This document shows positions 1-3,736 of a DNA stretch of 6,658 nucleotides, one piece after another (position 1 is the stretch's first letter; every line of letters starts with the position of its first letter). This stretch comes from Nitriliruptoraceae bacterium (GTDB taxonomy: Bacteria; Actinomycetota; Nitriliruptoria; Nitriliruptorales; Nitriliruptoraceae). The stretch is taken from positions 1 to 6,658 of the forward strand of contig SKTN01000276.1 in assembly GCA_007117945.1 (NCBI GenBank), given 5' to 3'. The position numbers and the translations under genes were made by a program. Under the pieces are notes generated by a model, which was not told the DNA's origin, made no database searches, and saw only the letters and a list, made by a program, of their open reading frames with translations.

Positions 1-44
1 GCCTCAACGGCGTGCTCGGACGGGTGCGCTACAGGTTGAGATGA
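1..44 (+). CDS. Possible 3' end of a gene entering from the left (partial)
   Basis: Reading from base 3, the sequence encodes LNGVLGRVRYRLR and then TGA at 42-44. The codons mostly end in G or C and the arginine-rich basic tail would be normal for a protein C-terminus. Only 13 residues are visible, so no family can be named. A short open stretch like this can also occur by chance in DNA of this composition. The call rests on composition alone and is weak. Confidence 0.25.
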   Translation, partial: LNGVLGRVRYRLR

Positions 45-868
45 CGCCCATAGCCGTCTGGTGGTGCGACCAACGGGCCGTGCGTGTCCAGTCGCCCGCT
101 ACCGCTGCGTGCGGCGTCCAAGCGCACTCGAGCGTCGTGGTGCCGCACGAACCATCACCTCAGCCCGCCACCTGGGCCACGGGGAGGCGCGCCACCGAAG
201 CCCCTGCTGACCTGCCAGGATGACCACTCCGGGTGGCCGCCTCCCGACTCCACGACGCGCGCCCGCCGCGATCGGGCGCTGAGCAACCCACACGACGATC
301 CGGCCACGTGGAGCCAGCTACGCACTACGCCCTGTGACGGGGGATGCCCGGACCCCGGGAGGGACGGCAGGGCCGGCGGCCACGCTTGCCCGACTCGGGG
401 CCACATGACGCAGCGTGACGGCGTCTGGTCGCCCAGCCTTTGGGGGGCCCGGCTGCTGACCCGCCCGGCACCTGCCGTGGACGCTGCAGGCCCGCCTGGG
501 CGAGCCCCCCTCCTCCGCCGCACCTCGGCGCACCGTCGAGCGACCCTCGTCACCTGATGGTGCGGCGGAGACGGCCAACAGGAACGCGCTGTGCTCGCCT
601 CCACGCAGGGGCAGTATGCGCGCTGGGCGCGCGCACTGCCCTTCGAGGCCACCGAGGCGGCGCACCGGACCGGCGGCTGCCGCCCGGGTCGTCACGGTCA
701 CCAGCACACGCACGACGAAGGGCTGCCGCGCCGGGAGTTCTGGGCGGTGCTCCGTGACATCCCCCACGCCCTGGACGGGGCGCGGGCAGGGTGGGGAGTT
801 GCCTTCCGCCTGCGCCCGCTCCACCACCTCGCCGCTGACCGCCTGTCGGCTCCACACCCCAACCCCGC
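45..868. other. Long stretch with no defensible gene; possible decayed coding DNA
   Basis: Several overlapping frames stay open here on both strands, as expected when stop codons are rare, but none gives a recognisable protein. Most translations are runs of Arg, Pro, Ala and Gly without domain-like patterning, and none has a convincing ribosome binding site. One forward frame (codons starting at 54, 57 and so on) is open except for a single TGA at 555-557. Between about 558 and 850 roughly nine in ten of its codons end in G or C, and it reads as a mixed, protein-like sequence (for example YARWARALPFEATEAAHRTG and LPRREFWAVLRDIPHALDG). Past 869 it runs antisense to the hydrolase gene, so it cannot be intact. 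It may be a gene remnant. I see no tRNA, CRISPR or insertion-sequence ends in this stretch. Confidence 0.45.
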
Positions 869-1702
869 TCAGCGGTCCTGCGGTGCGGGCAGGTGCGCGT
901 CGAGGAAGCGGATCAGCTCCCGGTTGGCGGCCTCGGCGTGCTCCTGGTTGACCAGGTGGCCACCGGGCACGACCACGCGTCGTGCAGCGGGCTCACGGTC
1001 CGCCCAACGTGCCATGGCACGTGCCACCGGCCGCTCCTCACGCGCACCTTGCAGCAGGAGGACGGGGATGCCGGGCACGGGTGCACCCTCCGCTCGCAGG
1101 TGACCGTCCATGGCCGCGGCCGACACGGCCACGAACGCGGACTTCGGGAGCTGCCGCGTCGCGGCCGCGACGTAGGCCCGTACCGCGGGATCGCGGGTGA
1201 CCATCGCCGCGAACACGCGGCGCAACAGGCCGTCGGGCCACAGCGTGAGCATCTGGATGCGCAACCGCTGCAGGACGCGCAGCACCGCGCCGGGCCGGTC
1301 CCCGAGCGCCGGCGCACCGATCACCACGAGGCCGGCGACCCGGTCCGGGGAGCGCGTGGCGAACTCCTGCACGATCATCCCGCCGAAGGACTGACCGACG
1401 AGTACGACCGGCTCCGTGGCCAGCTCGTCGAGGACCGCCCCGAGGTCGTCGGCCGCCTGCTCGATGGTGATGCCATCACCCATCGGCTGGCTCGCGCCGT
1501 GGCCCCGCACGTCCCAGGTGACCACGCGGTAGCCGGCAGCGACCAGTGCGGGGACCTGTGCATCGAAGGCCCGGTGGTCGAGGGACAGACCGTGGGTGAG
1601 CACCACCGTGGGGCCGTGCCGTGGACCGTGGAGGTAGGCCTGGACCGGGCTCCCGGCCCGATCGAGGACACGTCGCTCGACTGCGGAGGTGTGCTGGCGC
1701 AT
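869..1702 (-). CDS. Alpha/beta-hydrolase fold protein
   Basis: This 277-residue protein has the normal length for a soluble single-domain alpha/beta hydrolase, an enzyme class that attacks ester, lactone or similar bonds through a Ser-acid-His triad. Visible motifs, in order, are the oxyanion-loop HGL at residues 37-39, the strand VVTWDVRGHGAS (60-71) typical of the family, the nucleophile elbow GQSFGG with Ser105, and the C-terminal GGH with His249 as the likely catalytic histidine. The usual acid position after a strand ending in QG (218-219) reads AREERP, so Glu222 or Glu223 would replace the more common Asp. There is no signal peptide or membrane segment, so it should be cytoplasmic. The ATG at 1702-1700 has a GAGG ribosome site about 8 bases upstream. 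The gene lies 78 bases downstream of a second hydrolase on the same strand and is probably co-transcribed with it. The fold is secure. The substrate is unknown; similarity to enol-lactonase-like or non-haem peroxidase-like members cannot be separated by eye. Confidence 0.93.
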   Translation of the reverse strand: MRQHTSAVERRVLDRAGSPVQAYLHGPRHGPTVVLTHGLSLDHRAFDAQVPALVAAGYRVVTWDVRGHGASQPMGDGITIEQAADDLGAVLDELATEPVVLVGQSFGGMIVQEFATRSPDRVAGLVVIGAPALGDRPGAVLRVLQRLRIQMLTLWPDGLLRRVFAAMVTRDPAVRAYVAAATRQLPKSAFVAVSAAAMDGHLRAEGAPVPGIPVLLLQGAREERPVARAMARWADREPAARRVVVPGGHLVNQEHAEAANRELIRFLDAHLPAPQDR

Positions 1703-1728
1703 CGGGATACCTCGCTGTTGCGGTGGTG

Positions 1729-1759
1729 AGGGGACGATCCGAGCCTGCCCGCGTCCCCT
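1729..1759 (-). other. Short inverted repeat between the two hydrolase genes
   Basis: AGGGGAC at 1729-1735 is the exact complement of GTCCCCT at 1753-1759, leaving a 17-base loop. In the leftward transcript it lies between the stop of the upstream hydrolase and the ribosome site of the downstream one. It could slow ribosomes, protect the mRNA or act as a weak intercistronic attenuator. Seven base pairs in GC-rich DNA can be chance, so this is tentative. Confidence 0.25.
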
Positions 1760-1777
1760 TTCCTCCCGCTTTGCCCC

Positions 1778-1820
1778 CGGTCACGGGCCCGAGGCGACCT
1801 CCCCTGCTGTTCCGTGACCG
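1778..1820 (-). terminator. Nested inverted repeat over the stop codon of the upstream hydrolase gene
   Basis: CGGTCACGG at 1778-1786 pairs perfectly with CCGTGACCG at 1812-1820 (9 bp). The 25-base interval holds a smaller hairpin, GAGG-CGA-CCTC at 1791-1801. The stop codon of the hydrolase (1783-1781) falls in one arm. In the leftward transcript no run of U follows, so this is not a classical intrinsic terminator. It may be a terminator of the U-poor kind proposed for high-GC bacteria, or an mRNA-stabilising hairpin that lowers expression of the second gene. Confidence 0.35.
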
Positions 1821-2761
1821 CTGCGCACGTCCCCGCTCGCGACCCGGGCCGCGACCCAGTCGGTGACGGTCTCCAGGACGCGGGTGTCGAGGGGCTGCTG
1901 CCGGCGCAGTTGCTTGCGGTACTCCGTGGGGGACCCCGTGCCGTCGGTGTGGCGCAGCAGGTGGTTGACCCGGGCGACGCGGTGGGTCTCGACGTGCTCG
2001 TGGGGCACCAGTGCGGCCATGCGCTCGAGGTCAGCGGGGTCGACCTGGAGGTCCAGGTCCCCGGTGACAGCCAGCAACGGGACCTGCAGACGGCGGAACT
2101 CCTCCGCGGGATCGTGGTCGATGAAGCCGCGGAGCCACCCCGCGTTGCTCCGACGCCCCTGGATGCGCAGCACGGGCACGTCGCTGGCGCGCAGCTTCGC
2201 GAACAGCTTGGCCTGAGCGCGCTCGGGCGAGTGCCGGAGCACCCGCAGGAGCAGCCGCACGGGCGCCGGCAGCGTCGCGATGATCCGCACGGCCTGCCAG
2301 CGCAGCGCGGCCTCGCCGGTCACGGCCGGACCCGCCAGCAGGCACACACCGGCGAGGCCACGGTCCTCCGCCGCCAGGGACAGCGCGTGGAGGGCACCCT
2401 CGCTGTGACCGATCACCACCACGCGGTCGCCGTCCACACCGGGCTGGGCCCGCAGCGCCTCCAACGCGCGGGCGGCATCGTCACGGGTGTCCGCGAAGCT
2501 GGCCTCCAGGAAGGACCCACCGCTGGCACCGACACCCCGTTTGTCGTAGCGCAGGGAGCCGACGCCGACACCCTCGAGTCCCTCTGCGAGCATGCGCGTG
2601 ACGCCCGTCCGCAGCTTCTGGTGGTCGGAGTCGCGGTCGACCTCACCGGAACCCACCAGCAGGAGCGCCGCGGGGTGCGGCCCCTCGCCGGGGGGCAGGC
2701 ACAGGGTGCCGGCCAGGGGGCTCCCGTCGACCGCGGCGAAACCCGTCTCCTCGACCCGCAT
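1781..2761 (-). CDS. Alpha/beta hydrolase, dienelactone-hydrolase / serine-aminopeptidase-like
   Basis: Counting from the ATG at 2761-2759, the protein has 326 residues. It matches the larger alpha/beta hydrolases (the Hydrolase_4 / S33-like group) that carry a cap between strands. The motifs are GSGEVDRD (37-44) near the oxyanion loop, RYDKRG (71-76), the nucleophile elbow GHSEG with Ser120, a lid region around 150-215, GDLDLQV with Asp237 as likely acid, and VNHLLRH with His267 as catalytic base. The triad is therefore complete. No signal peptide or membrane helix is evident. A strong ribosome site (GGAGG, 2773-2769) sits 7 bases before this ATG. A GTG directly upstream (2764-2762) is an alternative start adding one residue, but its spacing is only 4 bases. 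This is the first gene of the leftward pair, and it is divergent from an ArsR-like regulator whose control it probably shares. The likely reaction is hydrolysis of an ester or amide; the substrate cannot be told. Confidence 0.93.
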   Translation of the reverse strand: MRVEETGFAAVDGSPLAGTLCLPPGEGPHPAALLLVGSGEVDRDSDHQKLRTGVTRMLAEGLEGVGVGSLRYDKRGVGASGGSFLEASFADTRDDAARALEALRAQPGVDGDRVVVIGHSEGALHALSLAAEDRGLAGVCLLAGPAVTGEAALRWQAVRIIATLPAPVRLLLRVLRHSPERAQAKLFAKLRASDVPVLRIQGRRSNAGWLRGFIDHDPAEEFRRLQVPLLAVTGDLDLQVDPADLERMAALVPHEHVETHRVARVNHLLRHTDGTGSPTEYRKQLRRQQPLDTRVLETVTDWVAARVASGDVRSGHGTAGEVASGP

Positions 2762-2824
2762 CACGCTGCCTCCTCGATGGCGGTGGGCTGACCACCCACC
2801 ATCCTCGCAACCGACGGTCCTGAC

Positions 2825-2863
2825 GACCTACCGTTCTCAAAGATGATAACAGTCAGCTACGCT
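2825..2863. promoter_or_regulatory. Divergent promoter/operator region between hydrolase operon and regulator
   Basis: Bases 2828-2860 are about 58% A+T, against roughly 28% in the surrounding DNA, which marks the one clear control region in the divergent gap. On the plus strand TACGCT at 2858-2863 could be a -10 element for the regulator, with TTCTCA (2834-2839) as a poor -35 at 18 bases. On the minus strand TAGGTC (2830-2825) and TATCAT (2848-2843) are candidate -10 elements for the hydrolases. TGA-N6-TCA at 2844-2855 is a loosely symmetric site that could hold a dimeric regulator. The AT-rich patch is observed; the individual boxes are guesses. Confidence 0.45.
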
Positions 2864-2895
2864 GGGGCCACCTGCCGACCAGCGAAGGGCGAGGG

Positions 2896-3435
2896 ATGGG
2901 CGATACGCGCACGTCACTGCTGCTGCACCCCGTGCGACTGCGGATCCTCCAGGCCGCACTCGGGCGCGAGGTGACCACCGCGCAGCTCGCCGAGTGGCTG
3001 GAGGATGTCCCGACGGCGACCCTGTACCGGCACGTCGCCGCGTTGCTCGACGGCCAGGTGCTGGAGGTCGTGCAGGAGCGGCTGGTGCGCGGCAGCGCCG
3101 AGCGCACCCTGCGGGTCGCGCTGCCGGCCGCGTCACTGGAGGCCGACGAGGTCACGGCGCTGTCACCTGCGGAGCACCTCGACGCGGTGACCGCCTTCCT
3201 CGCCGGCGTGCTGCAGGCCGCCAGCGACTACCTCACCTCCCCGGGGGCACGACCCGCGACCGACGGCTACGGCTACCGGCAGGTCGCCGTGTGGGCCGAC
3301 GAGCAGGAGCTCGCGGAGCTGACCGCCTCGATCCGGGACCTGTTGCACAGCGGTGCCGCGCGTCCACCCGGACCCGGACGGCAGCGTCGGGTGCTGACCA
3401 CCGTGCTGGTGCCCGACCCGGTGCCCACCGCGTGA
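2896..3435 (+). CDS. ArsR-like winged helix-turn-helix transcriptional regulator
   Basis: This 179-residue protein starts with a winged helix close to the HTH_20 / ArsR type. HPVRLRILQAAL (11-22) is the first conserved helix, TTAQLAEWL (27-35) the second, and TATLYRHVAALL (40-51) the recognition helix. VLEVVQERLVRGSAERTLRV (55-74) forms the beta-wing. No Cys or His cluster of a metal site is visible, so a metal-sensing role is not indicated. The remaining 100 residues are mainly helical (SPAEHLDAVTAFLAGVLQAA, 90-109; DEQELAELTASIRDLL, 135-150) and probably serve for dimerisation or ligand binding. A short Pro/Arg-rich tail leads into VLTTVLVPDPVP, a pattern I associate with this regulator group. 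GAAGG at 2884-2888 lies 7 bases before the ATG. The gene is divergent from the two hydrolases and is followed by a strong hairpin. The placement suggests a local repressor of the hydrolase pair and of itself; the inducer is unknown. Confidence 0.9.
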   Translation: MGDTRTSLLLHPVRLRILQAALGREVTTAQLAEWLEDVPTATLYRHVAALLDGQVLEVVQERLVRGSAERTLRVALPAASLEADEVTALSPAEHLDAVTAFLAGVLQAASDYLTSPGARPATDGYGYRQVAVWADEQELAELTASIRDLLHSGAARPPGPGRQRRVLTTVLVPDPVPTA

Positions 3436-3449
3436 CGAGGTAGCGAGCG

Positions 3450-3512
3450 GCGGGTGGCGTGGGGAGCCCCCCCGGCTGACCGTGCACCGGTCCCTCCCCA
3501 CGCAGCACCCGC
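3450..3512 (+). terminator. Long nested hairpin after the regulator gene
   Basis: GCGGGTG (3450-3456) plus GCGTGGGGAG (3457-3466) pair with CTCCCCACGC (3494-3503) and CACCCGC (3506-3512), interrupted only by a two-base bulge, AG, at 3504-3505. This makes 17 base pairs. The loop contains a second perfect hairpin, GACCG-TGCAC-CGGTC (3478-3492). It begins 15 bases after the regulator's stop, which fits a transcription terminator or 3'-end stabiliser. No T-tract follows (only GGCTTCTC), so it is not a textbook intrinsic terminator. The symmetry is far beyond chance; the function is inferred. Confidence 0.6.
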
Positions 3513-3723
3513 GGCTTCTCGCGCGACCACGCCACCGTCGACGACCTGCCGTCGGGTACCCCTGGGGTGCCCGGGCGGCGTGGCAGCAGCGTGGTGCGCG
3601 GCGCCCTGTCCACCGTAACGAGCCGAGCACGCGTTCGGGCCGTCACAGGGCCGTTGCGGGCAACCTCGCACAACCTCGCACAGCCGCGGCGACCCACCCG
3701 TCGCGGTCGGACGACCGAGGTCG
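3513..3723. other. Intergenic DNA with a second hairpin; no gene seen
   Basis: No frame here looks like a protein. A compact stem-loop, CGGGTACCC-CTG-GGGTGCCCG (3553-3573), has one G-T pair. CCACGCC (3527-3533) is also complementary to GGCGTGG (3577-3583), so the whole 3527-3583 block can fold as one outer helix around the inner hairpin. The block could be an untranslated RNA, a second terminator facing either way, or a protein site upstream of the STAND gene. Confidence 0.35.
3661..3680. repeat. Tandem direct repeat, 2 x 10 bases
   Basis: CAACCTCGCA occurs twice head to tail at 3661-3670 and 3671-3680, about 45 bases upstream of the putative -10 of the STAND gene. A 10-base period places both copies on the same face of the helix, so it could be an activator or autoregulator site, perhaps for the HTH of the downstream protein. 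It could equally be a simple replication-slippage duplication. Confidence 0.4.
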
Positions 3724-3729
3724 TAGGCT
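3724..3729 (+). promoter_or_regulatory. Candidate -10 element for a leaderless STAND mRNA
   Basis: TAGGCT fits the TAnnnT pattern of actinobacterial -10 boxes and ends 7 bases before the ATG at 3737. That spacing would put the transcription start at or next to the A of the start codon, giving a leaderless message. No convincing -35 box is seen. The absence of a properly spaced Shine-Dalgarno site supports this reading; only GGGG directly abuts the ATG. Confidence 0.45.
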
Positions 3730-3736
3730 CCCGGGG

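Noticed and set aside
347..359. CCCGG-ACC-CCGGG short hairpin
   Set aside because: Five base pairs in DNA of this composition are expected by chance, and there is no adjacent gene end to give it meaning.
84..557. Open frame of 157 codons on the plus strand starting at GTG 84
   Set aside because: The translation is dominated by Arg, Pro, Ala and Gly without domain patterning, it has no convincing ribosome site, and overlapping frames on the other strand are equally open. It was kept only as part of a possible remnant.
318..857. Minus-strand open frame of 179 codons left of the smaller hydrolase
   Set aside because: No recognisable motif and no coding-like residue pattern; it overlaps the better-biased plus-strand frame. 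Such frames are common in DNA this rich in GC.
893..1729. Long plus-strand frame of 278 codons opposite the smaller hydrolase
   Set aside because: It is a mirror frame of a gene with a clear alpha/beta-hydrolase signature; its own product has no recognisable features.
1814..2791. Long plus-strand frame of 325 codons opposite the larger hydrolase
   Set aside because: Antisense shadow of a gene with a complete Ser-Asp-His triad; the length is explained by the scarcity of stop codons.
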